Assembly (NCBI GenBank): GCA_963813725.1
Contig: CAWFAI010000012.1
Coordinates: 1-54,268 of the forward strand
Direction: 5' to 3'
Source: VGBV01 sp963813725
GTDB taxonomy: Bacteria > Actinomycetota > Thermoleophilia > Solirubrobacterales > 70-9
Length of the DNA stretch: 54,268 nucleotides
Of this stretch, positions 18,703-26,255 are shown one piece after another (within the stretch, counting starts at the first letter, position 1; each line of letters starts with the position of its first letter). A model generated the notes under the pieces. It did not search any database. It saw nothing but the letters and a program-made list of their open reading frames with translations, and was not told the origin of the DNA. The position numbers and the translations under genes were made by a program.

Positions 18703-19551
18703 ATGAAACTAGCCGCGGACGAGATTCGTGAGGTCGTCGCCCGGGCCCTGGCCGAGGACCTGGGCTCCGGCGACGTCACCTCAGAGGCCGTCGTCGGCGA
18801 GGACGCCGTGGCTCGCGGGGCGATCGTGCAGAAGCAGCCGGGCGTTCTCTTCGGCTTCGAGGCGGCCGCCGAAGCGTTTCGCCAGACCGGCGCGGGCGCC
18901 TTCGATCCGGCTGTGGCCGAGGGCCAGTGGCGCGACGGCGTTCCGGCCACAGCGGCTCAGGTCTCGGGCCCGGCGCGGGCGCTGCTGGCGGCAGAGCGGA
19001 CCGCGCTGAACCTGCTGGGCCACCTGTCCGGCATCGCGACGCTGACCGCGCGCTTCGTGCAGGAGGTCGAGGGCAGCGGCGCCCGCATCCTCGACACCCG
19101 CAAGACGACCCCCGGGCTGCGGGCGTTGGAGAAGGCGGCGGTCGCCGCCGGCGGCGGCCAGAACCACCGCATGGGCCTGTACGACGCGATCCTGATCAAG
19201 GACAACCACGCGGCGCTCGCCGGCGGGGTGGGGGAGGCCGTGCGCCGCGCCCGCGAGGGGGGTGCCGGCGTGCAGGTGGAGGTCGAGTGCGCCGACGCCG
19301 ACCAGGTGAGCGTCGCGGTCGAGGCCGGCGCCGACCGGCTGCTGCTGGACAACATGAGCCTCGACGGCCTGCGGGAGGCGGTGGCCGCGGCGCGCGCCGG
19401 GGACGGCGCTCCGACCCTGGAGGCCTCCGGCGGCATCACCCTGGAGAACGTCGCCGAGATCGCAGCCACCGGCGTCGACTTCATCTCCGTCGGCGCCCTG
19501 ACCCACTCCGCCCCGAGCCTGGACCTGAGCATGGAGATTCAGGCGGGATAG
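18703..19551 (+). CDS. nadC: Nicotinate-nucleotide diphosphorylase (quinolinate phosphoribosyltransferase)
   Basis: NadC makes nicotinate mononucleotide from quinolinate and PRPP. The 282 residues show 'EDLGSGDVTSEAVV' at the N-terminus, 'AERTALNLLGHLSGIAT', 'ILDTRKTTPGLRALEKAAVAAGGGQNHRMGLYDAILIKDNH' and the barrel end 'LEASGGITLENVAEIAATGVDFISVGALTHS'. The active-site Arg, Lys and His residues are all present. ATG 18703 is preferred over an upstream in-frame ATG at 18673 because it begins with the usual family N-terminus. nadA lies 3.8 kb downstream on the same strand but is separated by unrelated genes; nadB is not in the window. Confidence 0.95.
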   Translation: MKLAADEIREVVARALAEDLGSGDVTSEAVVGEDAVARGAIVQKQPGVLFGFEAAAEAFRQTGAGAFDPAVAEGQWRDGVPATAAQVSGPARALLAAERTALNLLGHLSGIATLTARFVQEVEGSGARILDTRKTTPGLRALEKAAVAAGGGQNHRMGLYDAILIKDNHAALAGGVGEAVRRAREGGAGVQVEVECADADQVSVAVEAGADRLLLDNMSLDGLREAVAAARAGDGAPTLEASGGITLENVAEIAATGVDFISVGALTHSAPSLDLSMEIQAG

Positions 19552-19562
19552 AGTCAGCCCCG

Positions 19563-20096
19563 ATGTCCGCGAGCGAACGCCCCGGCCCGAGCGCGGAGCT
19601 GAGAGAGAAGCGCGAGGCGCTCGTGCGCGAGCACATGGACTCCGAGAACCGTCACGAGTTCGACGACACGCTGGCGACCTTCGGGCATCCGCGCTACGAG
19701 CTGGTCGCCACCGGAGAGGTCCACGACGGGGCCGAGGAGGTGATGCGCTACTTCACCGACTCGCGCACCGCCTTCCCCGACCAGCGCAATGAGCTGCTGG
19801 CGCTTCACCACGCCGACGACGCTGTGCTGGTCGAGGCCATGATCCGTGGCACCCACCTGGGTCGCCTCGGCGGTCTGCCGCCCACAGGGCGCAGCTACGA
19901 ACTGCCGATCCTCGCGATCTTCGTCTTCGAGGGCGACAGCCTGGTCTGCGAGCGGGTCTACTTCGACGCCAACACGGTGCTGCGCCAGCTCGGCATCGCG
20001 CGCGACCCGCTCAGCCTCTCCGGCAGGCTCGGCACCCTGGTCAGCCACCCGCTGACGATCGGCCGCGGCCTTGTGCGCCAGGTGACCGGGCGCTGA
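19563..20096 (+). CDS. SnoaL-like/ester cyclase family protein
   Basis: A 177-residue protein of the NTF2-like superfamily. Visible features are 'LVREHMDSENRHEFDDTLATFGHPRYEL', 'EEVMRYFTDSRTAFPDQRNELLALHHADDAVLVEAMIRGTHLG', and 'LPILAIFVFEGDSLVCERVYFDANTVLRQLG'. These match the SnoaL-like polyketide cyclase or ester cyclase type, in which an acidic residue in a conical pocket does the chemistry. Substrate is unknown. It follows nadC by 11 bases and precedes the arginase-family gene by 3 bases, so it probably belongs to the same transcript, although no metabolic link is obvious. Confidence 0.75.
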   Translation: MSASERPGPSAELREKREALVREHMDSENRHEFDDTLATFGHPRYELVATGEVHDGAEEVMRYFTDSRTAFPDQRNELLALHHADDAVLVEAMIRGTHLGRLGGLPPTGRSYELPILAIFVFEGDSLVCERVYFDANTVLRQLGIARDPLSLSGRLGTLVSHPLTIGRGLVRQVTGR

Positions 20097-20099
20097 TCC

Positions 20100-20963
20100 G
20101 TGGGCTGGGTCGCGCTCGGCGCTCCCTTCGACTCCGCGGCGAAAGGCGAGGGCGAGGAGCGCGCCCCCCAGGCGATGCGCGACGCCGGCCTGGTCGAGGG
20201 TCTCGGCGCTCGGGACCTCGGCGACGTGGCCGAGCCGCTGCGCCCTCCCGAGCGCGACGCTCGCTCCGGGATCATCGCCTTCGAGGCGCTGGTGGACGGC
20301 TCCCTTGCCGTGGAGAGGGCCGTCGCCGGGGCGATCGGGGGCGGCGATCGGCCGCTGGTGCTGGGCGGCGACTGCTCGCTGCTGATCGGGGCGATCGCCG
20401 GCGCCCGCCAAGCCGGCCTGCGTCCCGGGCTGCTGTTCGTCGACGGCCACGCCGACTACTGGGACGGAGAGACCTCGCCGACCGGGGAGGCGGCCGACAT
20501 GGAGCTGGCGATCATCCACGGCCATGGGCCGAGCGTGCTGGCGAGCATGGCGCCCCGCCCGCTCGCCGACCCCGCCCGCACGGCGATCCTCGGCCATCGC
20601 CCGCACGAGCTCGACGAGGACGTCGCCGCCGAACGCAAGCGCGTACCCGACGAGGTGCTGCAGTTAGACACGGCGGCGATCCGCGAGGCCGGCACGGAGA
20701 TGGCGGCGGCGCTCGGGATCGAGCGGGCGGGCGAGGACCCCTGGCTCCACATCGACCTCGACGTCCTCGACGCGGAGGCCATGCCCGCGGTCAGCTACCC
20801 CCTGGCCGAGGGGCTCGACTGGGACGAGCTCGAGGCCCTGTTGGCGCCGCTGCTGGCTCCGGGTGTCTGCGGCGTCAGCGTCGCCGACCTCAACTCCGAC
20901 CTGGATCCCGACGGCGCTTACGCGAAGCGGGTCACGCAGCTGCTCACGTCGCTGCTCGCGTAG
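20100..20963 (+). CDS. Arginase/agmatinase/formiminoglutamase-family (ureohydrolase) protein
   Basis: A binuclear manganese hydrolase fold. The 287 residues carry 'VLGGDCSL', 'LFVDGHADYWDGETSPTGEAADME' and 'WLHIDLDVLDAEAMPAVSYP', which hold the metal His and Asp residues in the family pattern. The usual 'DAHxD' appears as 'DGHAD', and the substrate loop differs from true arginases, so the natural substrate may be another guanidino or amide compound. The GTG start at 20100 comes three bases after the SnoaL stop. No amino-acid catabolic partner lies next to it. Confidence 0.82.
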   Translation: MGWVALGAPFDSAAKGEGEERAPQAMRDAGLVEGLGARDLGDVAEPLRPPERDARSGIIAFEALVDGSLAVERAVAGAIGGGDRPLVLGGDCSLLIGAIAGARQAGLRPGLLFVDGHADYWDGETSPTGEAADMELAIIHGHGPSVLASMAPRPLADPARTAILGHRPHELDEDVAAERKRVPDEVLQLDTAAIREAGTEMAAALGIERAGEDPWLHIDLDVLDAEAMPAVSYPLAEGLDWDELEALLAPLLAPGVCGVSVADLNSDLDPDGAYAKRVTQLLTSLLA

Positions 20964-21017
20964 CCGCCACCCGCTCACATATGGTTTTTGCGACCTCGAC
21001 CGTGAAGGAGGACGTGA

Positions 21018-21494
21018 ATGCCAGCAGAGGAATGGGCGCTCGTCGCCTGCGTGGTGTTCTCGGGGATTTGGTTCGGGTTCCTGTGCATGCTGACCCTGAT
21101 CCTGCACCCGATGCTGAAGTCGAGGGACGTGGCCGGGTTCCGGGGCTTCCTCGCCGAGTTCCTGCCGATCGCGCGCCGCGCCTGGTTCAACTACCTGTGC
21201 GTGGCCGGCCTGATCATCTCGCCCGTCGTCGCGCTATGGACGCTCGACAGCAACAGCACCGCCTTCACCCTGACGGCGTTCGGCCTGGCCCTGACGGCGA
21301 TCGGCCCGCTCGGGGTGTCGAACCGGCTGGCCGAGCCGAACTACGACGCGATCCTCGGCTGGGACCCGAGCTCGCCGCCCGAGGGCTGGGAGAAGGCGCA
21401 CCGGCGGTACTTCACCTACAACTGGATCCGCTTTGCGTGCACCGGGGGCGCCTTCGTGCTCTTCCTCGCCGCCCTGGTCGAGCAGCTGCGGTAG
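21018..21494 (+). CDS. Four-helix integral membrane protein, DUF1772-like
   Basis: A 158-residue membrane protein with about four spans: 'WALVACVVFSGIWFGFLCMLTLI', 'YLCVAGLIISPVVALWTL', 'AFTLTAFGLALTAIGPL' and 'CTGGAFVLFLAALV'. Between spans three and four is a soluble loop with 'NRLAEPNYDAILGWD'. The layout resembles DUF1772/anthrone-oxygenase-like proteins, but I recognise no catalytic motif. A good Shine-Dalgarno (gaaggagg) stands upstream of ATG 21018. The gene is convergent with the Fpg/Nei gene, with six bases between stops. Function unknown. Confidence 0.6.
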   Translation: MPAEEWALVACVVFSGIWFGFLCMLTLILHPMLKSRDVAGFRGFLAEFLPIARRAWFNYLCVAGLIISPVVALWTLDSNSTAFTLTAFGLALTAIGPLGVSNRLAEPNYDAILGWDPSSPPEGWEKAHRRYFTYNWIRFACTGGAFVLFLAALVEQLR

Positions 21495-21500
21495 CCGGCG

Positions 21501-22364
21501 CTACTTGAGCAGGCGCGAGAGACGGCGATCCTTCAGCACGCGGCCGCCCGTCTGTTCGGTCGGGCAGTAGTTGGTTTGGTGCTGTGAGTAGAAGACGGCC
21601 TCGATCGTGGTGCCGCAGCGCGGGCACGGCTCGCCCTCGCGGCGGTGCACCTTGAGGGGCATCGGCAGCTTGTCCGGCACCTTGGGGCCGATCACCTCCT
21701 CGTAGTGGTCGAGCGCGTCGCCCAGCACGTGCAGGGCCTGGTGGAGTTGGGTGATCTCCTCGCCCCGCAGCTCGGAGCCCTGCTTGAACGGCGACAGCTT
21801 CGCCTCCCAGAGGATCTCGTCCACCCACGAGCGGCCGATGCCGGCGATCGTCTTCTGCCGGCGCAGCAAGGGGTGGAGGTGGCTGGACTGGTCGACCAGC
21901 TCGGCCAGCCTGTCGCGAGGCGGAGCGGGCCACGCGTCAGGCCCCAGCGTCGCCACCATCTCGTCGGCCTCGACCTCGTCGCGCCGCAGCAGCTTCGCCC
22001 AGGCGGCCTGCTTTGTCCCGAACTCGCGCAGGCGCAGCTCGCGGTCGCCGTCCAACCGGACCAGCAGTCGCGAGGCGCGGTCCTTGAGCGAGCCGCGCTT
22101 GTCGAAGAGCTGCAGGCGGCCTGCCGACATCAGGTGGAGCAGCACCGTCAGGTCCCCGTCACCGCCGGCGGGGGTGACGTCAACGGCGAGCATCTTCCCG
22201 ATCCGCCGCACGCCCTGAACCCGCCCTCCTTCGAGCGCGTCCAGCGGGGGGTCGAAGGTCTTCAGCGTCGCGACACCCGGCGCCAGCGCCGACTCGACCA
22301 CGGCGCCCTCCATCGCGACGCCGAGCCGGCGCGCGGTGATCTCGACCTCGGGCAGCTCGGGCAT
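21501..22364 (-). CDS. Fpg/Nei-family DNA glycosylase with altered zinc finger
   Basis: A base-excision repair glycosylase/AP lyase. The N-terminus is the catalytic 'MPELPEVE' (P2, E3). The body includes 'IGKMLAVDV', 'LLHLMSAGRL', 'LREFGTKQAAWAKL', and the H2TH block 'LLRRQKTIAGIGRSWVDEILWEAKLSPF'. The C-terminal finger reads 'CPRCGTTIEAVFYSQHQTNYCPTEQTGG'. Canonical fingers are C-x2-C...YCPxCQ, so the fourth zinc cysteine is Glu here, and the usual DNA-contacting Arg before Thr is replaced by Gln. Either a His in that loop serves as ligand or zinc is not bound. At 287 residues the length is normal. It is divergent from nadA. Confidence 0.88.
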   Translation of the reverse strand: MPELPEVEITARRLGVAMEGAVVESALAPGVATLKTFDPPLDALEGGRVQGVRRIGKMLAVDVTPAGGDGDLTVLLHLMSAGRLQLFDKRGSLKDRASRLLVRLDGDRELRLREFGTKQAAWAKLLRRDEVEADEMVATLGPDAWPAPPRDRLAELVDQSSHLHPLLRRQKTIAGIGRSWVDEILWEAKLSPFKQGSELRGEEITQLHQALHVLGDALDHYEEVIGPKVPDKLPMPLKVHRREGEPCPRCGTTIEAVFYSQHQTNYCPTEQTGGRVLKDRRLSRLLK

Positions 22365-22373
22365 AGGCCCTCA

Positions 22374-22379
22374 AGTAAA
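22374..22379 (+). promoter_or_regulatory. Possible -10 box for nadA
   Basis: The hexamer taaact is the only -10-like element in the short gap upstream of nadA, and would start RNA near 22386, just before the structured leader. No convincing -35 is visible in the GC-rich fpg start region. Weak support. Confidence 0.3.
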
Positions 22380-22390
22380 CTGGCTTCACA

Positions 22391-22439
22391 TTCGCTGATC
22401 GCCTCGAGGCGTCCGAGCAAGGGACGCCGGGGCAGCGAA
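22391..22439 (+). promoter_or_regulatory. Structured leader upstream of nadA (nested inverted repeats)
   Basis: An outer perfect 7-bp inverted repeat, ttcgctg (22391-22397) with cagcgaa (22433-22439), encloses a perfect 7-bp hairpin ggcgtcc/ggacgcc (22408-22414, 22422-22428) with a 7-base loop. A competing 12-bp palindrome, cgcctcgaggcg, lies at 22400-22411 and uses part of the inner stem, so two exclusive folds are possible. It ends 22 bases before the nadA ATG. It may be a cis-acting RNA or a nested operator. I do not recognise a known riboswitch consensus. Confidence 0.45.
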
Positions 22440-22461
22440 CATAGGAGCGACTGGAGCCCAA

Positions 22462-23490
22462 ATGCTCGAGCTTCCCACCCTGAACGAGCTTCCCGCCAGG
22501 CTGAGCGAGGAGGAGATCTCGACGCTCAGCGCCGAGGTCCGCGCGCTGGCCGAGGAGCGGAATGCGGTCATCCTCGCGCACAACTACCAGCTGCCCGAAC
22601 TGCAGGACGTCGCCGACTTCGTCGGGGATTCGCTTGGGCTCTCGCGCCACGCTGCCGACACCGATGCCGAGGTGATCGAATTCTGCGGCGTCCACTTCAT
22701 GGCGGAGACCGCCTCGATCCTCTGCCCCGACAAGAAGGTGCTGATCGCGGACCTGGGCGCGGGCTGTTCACTTAGCGACTCGATCAACGCCGACCAGCTT
22801 CGCGCCTGGAAGGCCGACCACCCCGGGGCGAAGGTGGTGATGTACGTCAACACCTCCGCCGAGGTCAAGGCCGAGACCGACTACTGCTGCACCTCGGGCA
22901 ACGCGGTGCAGGTGGTCGAGCACATCTGGGCCGAGCACGGGCCGGACACCGAGATCCTGTTCGGCCCCGACATGTGGCTGGGCGCCTTCGTCGAGCGCGA
23001 GACCGGGCTCGTGGACGACCCCGAGCGCCGGGCCCGCTTCCACATCTGGGACGGCGAGTGCCACGTTCACGCCGGCATCCGGCCCGCCGACATCAGCGCC
23101 GTCCGCGAGGAGCATCCCGACGCCGAGTTCCTGATCCATCCCGAGTGCGGCTGCTCGACCCAGGCGATGGAGTACGTCGCCTCGGGCGACGTCGACCCGG
23201 AGGGGGTGCACATGCTCTCCACCGGCGGCATGCTCGACCACGTCGCCGAACACCCCGACGGCACCTACATCGTCGCCACCGAGAACGGGATGCTCTACCC
23301 GCTGCAGGAGGCGGCGCCCGAGGCGAAGCTGATCGAGGCCAACCGCATGGCCTTCTGCAAGTACATGAAGATGATCACGCTCCCGAAGGTGCGCGACAGC
23401 CTGCGGGACCTGAAGCACGAGGTCAAGGTGCCGCCCCAGATCGCCGAGCGGGCCAAGCTGCCGATCGAGCGAATGGTCGCGATCGGCTGA
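22462..23490 (+). CDS. nadA: Quinolinate synthase (4Fe-4S)
   Basis: NadA condenses iminoaspartate and dihydroxyacetone phosphate to quinolinate. The 342 residues show three homologous domains, with 'AVILAHNYQLPELQDVADFVGDSLGL', 'FCGVHFMAETASILCPDKKVLIADLGAGCSLSDS', 'VMYVNTSAEVKAETDYCCTSGNAVQVVE', 'ILFGPDMWLGAFVERETG', 'HPECGCSTQAM' and 'STGGML...H'. Cysteines for the cluster are present in each third of the protein. The start ATG 22462 follows a purine stretch. It is divergent from fpg and preceded by a structured leader. Its partner nadC is at 18703; nadB (aspartate oxidase) is not seen, so iminoaspartate must come from a gene elsewhere. Confidence 0.96.
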   Translation: MLELPTLNELPARLSEEEISTLSAEVRALAEERNAVILAHNYQLPELQDVADFVGDSLGLSRHAADTDAEVIEFCGVHFMAETASILCPDKKVLIADLGAGCSLSDSINADQLRAWKADHPGAKVVMYVNTSAEVKAETDYCCTSGNAVQVVEHIWAEHGPDTEILFGPDMWLGAFVERETGLVDDPERRARFHIWDGECHVHAGIRPADISAVREEHPDAEFLIHPECGCSTQAMEYVASGDVDPEGVHMLSTGGMLDHVAEHPDGTYIVATENGMLYPLQEAAPEAKLIEANRMAFCKYMKMITLPKVRDSLRDLKHEVKVPPQIAERAKLPIERMVAIG

Positions 23491-23540
23491 CGGTGTCGTG
23501 GCGGGGCTGCGGTTGAGGCCGCCCTTGACAGCGACCCCGC

Positions 23541-24761
23541 GTGGCCCCGAGAATGATCGCGATGAGGCCTGGGACAGGCGGCAGGGCAGGCCGAGGGTTC
23601 GCCCTCGGTGCGGTGACCGGCGCGGCGCTAATGGCCGCTGCCCTGGCGGCGCCCACATTCGCGAGTGCGGGTCCCCACGCGATCGACACCGCCGGCGTGC
23701 CGGAGCGCAACGGCCCGGTGGAGCGCGCGCCCTCGGCCGGCGGCGCGGCAAATACACGCATCGTCGGCGGGTCGGCCACGACGGCTGCGAGCCACCCGTG
23801 GCAGGCGGCGCTGACCCTGGACCAAGGGCGGTTCGGGAACGGCGGGGCGAACGACGACCACGAGCGCGTCTTCTGCGGTGGGTCGCTGGTCACCCCGCTG
23901 ATCGTGCTGACCGCGGCTCACTGCGTGTTCGACACCGATCCCGACTGCGGGTTAACACCGAGGCCGCCCTGCACCCCGTTGACCGATCCCGGCGGCGACG
24001 GCACCCGCAGGCTCGACCCCAACGACGTGGACGTCATCGTCGGGCGCACGACGCTCACCGGAACCGGCGGCAGCGAACACGACGCTTTTTTCACCGACTA
24101 CATCCCCCAGGGGTACGAACCGAACACCAAGCAGAACGACTTCGCCTACATCTCTCTCGACAGCTCGTCGTCCCAGACGCGGATCGACATCGTCGACCGC
24201 AACAACGGCGCCACCTGGAAGCCGGGCGCCAAGACCAGGGTCACCGGCCACGGCCTCACGATCCCGGGCAACAGCTCGAGCAAGAGCGACACCCTGCGCA
24301 TCGCCACCGTGCCGGTCATCTCCGATCGCGCCTGCGGGAGCCCGTTCGTCTACGGATGGGTTTTCTTCAGGCAGGTCCAGATCTGCGCCGGGCAACTGGC
24401 CGGTGGCATCGACTCGTGCCAGGGCGACAGCGGCGGCCCGCTGCAGACGGCTGCCGGCGCAGCCGGCGGCGATACCCGCTTGGTCGGCCTCGTCAGCTTC
24501 GGCTCGGGCTGCGCCGAGGCGAACGCGCCGGGCGTATACACGCGCATCGCGCAGAACCCGTTGTGCAAGGCCCAGGTCTCGAACGTCGCCCAAATCGAGG
24601 CCGCCGAGACCATCCCCGTGAACCTGCGCGAGGGCATCGTCGGCCCGGCGGGCTGCTCCGACAAGCAGCTCGGCAGCAAGTGCAAGAAGAAGAAGGGGAA
24701 GAAGGTCGGCGCCAAGGCGGCGAAGCAGAAGTGCAAGAAGAAACGCAAGAGGAAGAGCTGA
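23541..24761 (+). CDS. Secreted trypsin-like serine protease with Lys/Cys tail
   Basis: An S1 family protease exported by a Sec signal ('ALGAVTGAALMAAALAAPTFASA'). A pro-region ends at 'NTRIVGG', a normal trypsin activation site after Arg. Counting from GTG 23541, the triad is H127 ('LTAAHC'), D200 ('KQNDFAY') and S297 ('DSCQGDSGGP'). The Asp six residues before the Ser predicts Lys/Arg specificity. ATG 23553 or 23562 are equally possible starts. The last 30 residues are a highly basic tail with two 'KCKKK' blocks coded by AAG runs. The MauE-like gene begins one base after the stop, suggesting coupling. A second such protease lies at 27726. Confidence 0.92.
   Translation: MAPRMIAMRPGTGGRAGRGFALGAVTGAALMAAALAAPTFASAGPHAIDTAGVPERNGPVERAPSAGGAANTRIVGGSATTAASHPWQAALTLDQGRFGNGGANDDHERVFCGGSLVTPLIVLTAAHCVFDTDPDCGLTPRPPCTPLTDPGGDGTRRLDPNDVDVIVGRTTLTGTGGSEHDAFFTDYIPQGYEPNTKQNDFAYISLDSSSSQTRIDIVDRNNGATWKPGAKTRVTGHGLTIPGNSSSKSDTLRIATVPVISDRACGSPFVYGWVFFRQVQICAGQLAGGIDSCQGDSGGPLQTAAGAAGGDTRLVGLVSFGSGCAEANAPGVYTRIAQNPLCKAQVSNVAQIEAAETIPVNLREGIVGPAGCSDKQLGSKCKKKKGKKVGAKAAKQKCKKKRKRKS
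24671..24758 (+). repeat. AAG-rich coding tract for Lys/Cys tail 1
   Basis: AAG triplets dominate the end of the first protease gene and include two Cys codons, each within a Lys run. The tract is purine-rich and lower in GC than its surroundings. Similar tracts close two other genes in this cluster and occur in the decayed gene at 49432. Confidence 0.8.
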
Positions 24762-24762
24762 A

Positions 24763-25668
24763 CTGATCGAGCTGGCCCTCCGACTACTGCTTGCGGGTGC
24801 GCTCGGCGGCGCCGCCCTGGCGAAGCTCGCCTCGCCGGCCTCGAGCCAGGCGGCCCTCGCCACCTTCGGTTTCGGCGAAGGCTCGCTCCGTCGTATCGCC
24901 TGGGGCTCGCTACTGGCGCTGGAGCTGGGGCTGGCCGTGGCGGTCGGCGCCGGATCGGACGGGGCGGCCTACGCCGCTGCCGCGCTGATGGCGATGTTCG
25001 CCTTGCTGCTGGCAGGGGCGCTGATGCGGGGTCGCGCCGGCGCCCCCTGCGCCTGCTTCGGCGCCCGGTCCCGCGTCACTCCATTTGCGGTGCTGCGCAA
25101 CCTGATCCTCGCCGCGGGCTTTGCGGTGCTTCCATCGCTGCCCGAAGCCAGCCTCAGTACGGACGAGTGGCTGGGGCTGGGGCTCGGCGCGGCGTTGCTG
25201 GCATGCGCCGGGCTCGCGGTCGCGGTGCTGGCTCTGGCCCGCGAGGTCGGGATGCTTCGGCTGCAGCTTGGCAGCCAGGGCGCGCTCGAGATCGCGGGCG
25301 AGGGCCCGGACCTGGGCGAGGCGAGGCCCGCTCTGGCCGCGCCCGGTGCGCCGGCGGGCGCACTCGGCCTGGCCGTCTTCAGCAGCGAGGGCTGCCATCT
25401 CTGCCAGACGCTGGAGCCCGCGATCGACAGCCTGCGCGCCGAGCCCAGCCTGGAGGTGCGCGTGTTCGACGAGGTGGCCGACGCCGAGGCCTGGCGCGAG
25501 CTGGAGATACCGGGCAGCCCGTTCGCGATCGCCCACGCGGCCGACGGCACGGTGCTCGCCAAGGGGACCTTCAACAACCTCGCTCAGCTCGAGAGCGTGG
25601 TGGCGACCGGCGAGCGCAGGCGGGCCGGGGCAGACGTGAGCGGGCGGGAGGTGGGGCTGCGTGCCTGA
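24763..25668 (+). CDS. MauE-like membrane protein fused to a thioredoxin-like domain
   Basis: MauE proteins are DoxX-related membrane proteins needed to make methylamine dehydrogenase. Reading upstream of ATG 24937, the same frame continues with membrane-like sequence ('LALRLLLAGALGGAALAKLA') to a CTG at 24763, one base after the protease stop; that CTG or a nearby codon is the likely start, giving about 301 residues. Four spans are visible, and 'APCACFG' followed by 'RNLILAAGF' is the MauE hallmark. The C-terminal third is a thioredoxin-like domain with CxxC at 211-214 ('GCHLC') and the cis-Pro-type 'IPGSPFAI'. In classical mau clusters MauE and the thioredoxin-like MauD are separate proteins. 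The end overlaps the next gene by eight bases. Confidence 0.8.
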   Translation: MIELALRLLLAGALGGAALAKLASPASSQAALATFGFGEGSLRRIAWGSLLALELGLAVAVGAGSDGAAYAAAALMAMFALLLAGALMRGRAGAPCACFGARSRVTPFAVLRNLILAAGFAVLPSLPEASLSTDEWLGLGLGAALLACAGLAVAVLALAREVGMLRLQLGSQGALEIAGEGPDLGEARPALAAPGAPAGALGLAVFSSEGCHLCQTLEPAIDSLRAEPSLEVRVFDEVADAEAWRELEIPGSPFAIAHAADGTVLAKGTFNNLAQLESVVATGERRRAGADVSGREVGLRA

Positions 25669-26242
25669 GCATCTAGACCGTATCGCCGACGACCTGGCCG
25701 CCAACACCTCGCGCCGCGGTTTCCTGGCGCGCGTCAGCGGCGTCCTGATGGCGGCCGCCGGCGGGGGCGCGGTGGTGCGCGCCGTGGTGCCCCCTGGCGA
25801 GGCGGGCGCCTTCCATCTCTGCGGCCACACCTACACGACGGGCTCGTGCCCGCACCCCGCGGGGATGCCGCGCATCGACTCGCACGGGTACCCCATCCGT
25901 GCCCGCGACGGCCTGGCCGTGGATGACTCGGGGCGGCCCGTGGACGACGCGGGGCGCCCGCTCGATGATCAGGGCCGCCTGCTGCGCGACGCCGACGGCC
26001 GGCCTCTGCCGCCGCGGCCCCGCAGCAAGCTATGCGAGGACCTGGTGTCCAAGCGCTTCGGCTTCAGGACAGTGGTCGACGGCGGCTGGTATCGCTGCTG
26101 CGGCGGCAAGGTCCGAAAGCTGACCGACTGCTGCGCCCACCGCTCGAAGCGGATCAACGGCGACGCCGCGCTCACGGGCTATTGCTACTCGGGCCGCAAG
26201 GTCTTCTGCGTCATGTACTACGACACCAAGGTCCCCTGCTGA
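25661..26242 (+). CDS. Tat-exported Cys-rich protein resembling methylamine dehydrogenase light chain
   Basis: A 193-residue protein with a twin-arginine signal ('SRRGFL' at 17-22, then a hydrophobic Ala/Gly stretch), so it is exported folded. The mature part has ten cysteines (54, 63, 125, 146, 147, 157, 158, 175, 183, 193), mostly in pairs such as 'YRCCGGK' and 'TDCCAH', which recalls the disulfide-rich MauA light chain. It contains only one tryptophan (W143, just before the CC pair), whereas the TTQ cofactor of MauA needs two. Residues 87-115 are a short tandem repeat of the type 'VDDSGRP'. The MauE-like and MauF-like neighbours support the link. Relationship by pattern, not by search. Confidence 0.65.
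   Translation: MPEHLDRIADDLAANTSRRGFLARVSGVLMAAAGGGAVVRAVVPPGEAGAFHLCGHTYTTGSCPHPAGMPRIDSHGYPIRARDGLAVDDSGRPVDDAGRPLDDQGRLLRDADGRPLPPRPRSKLCEDLVSKRFGFRTVVDGGWYRCCGGKVRKLTDCCAHRSKRINGDAALTGYCYSGRKVFCVMYYDTKVPC
25919..26005 (+). repeat. 21-bp tandem repeats in the MauA-like gene
   Basis: Three 21-bp units (25919-25939, 25940-25960, 25961-25981) plus a degenerate fourth encode (V/L)DDxGR(P/L). They form an Asp/Gly/Arg-rich insert between the first two cysteines and the main Cys-rich part. Confidence 0.75.
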
Positions 26243-26255
26243 TGGTGCCGGGCTG

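Noticed and set aside
22380..22461. Known NAD riboswitch class before nadA
   Set aside because: The stems are clear but I cannot match a published consensus from memory, so only a generic structured leader is reported.
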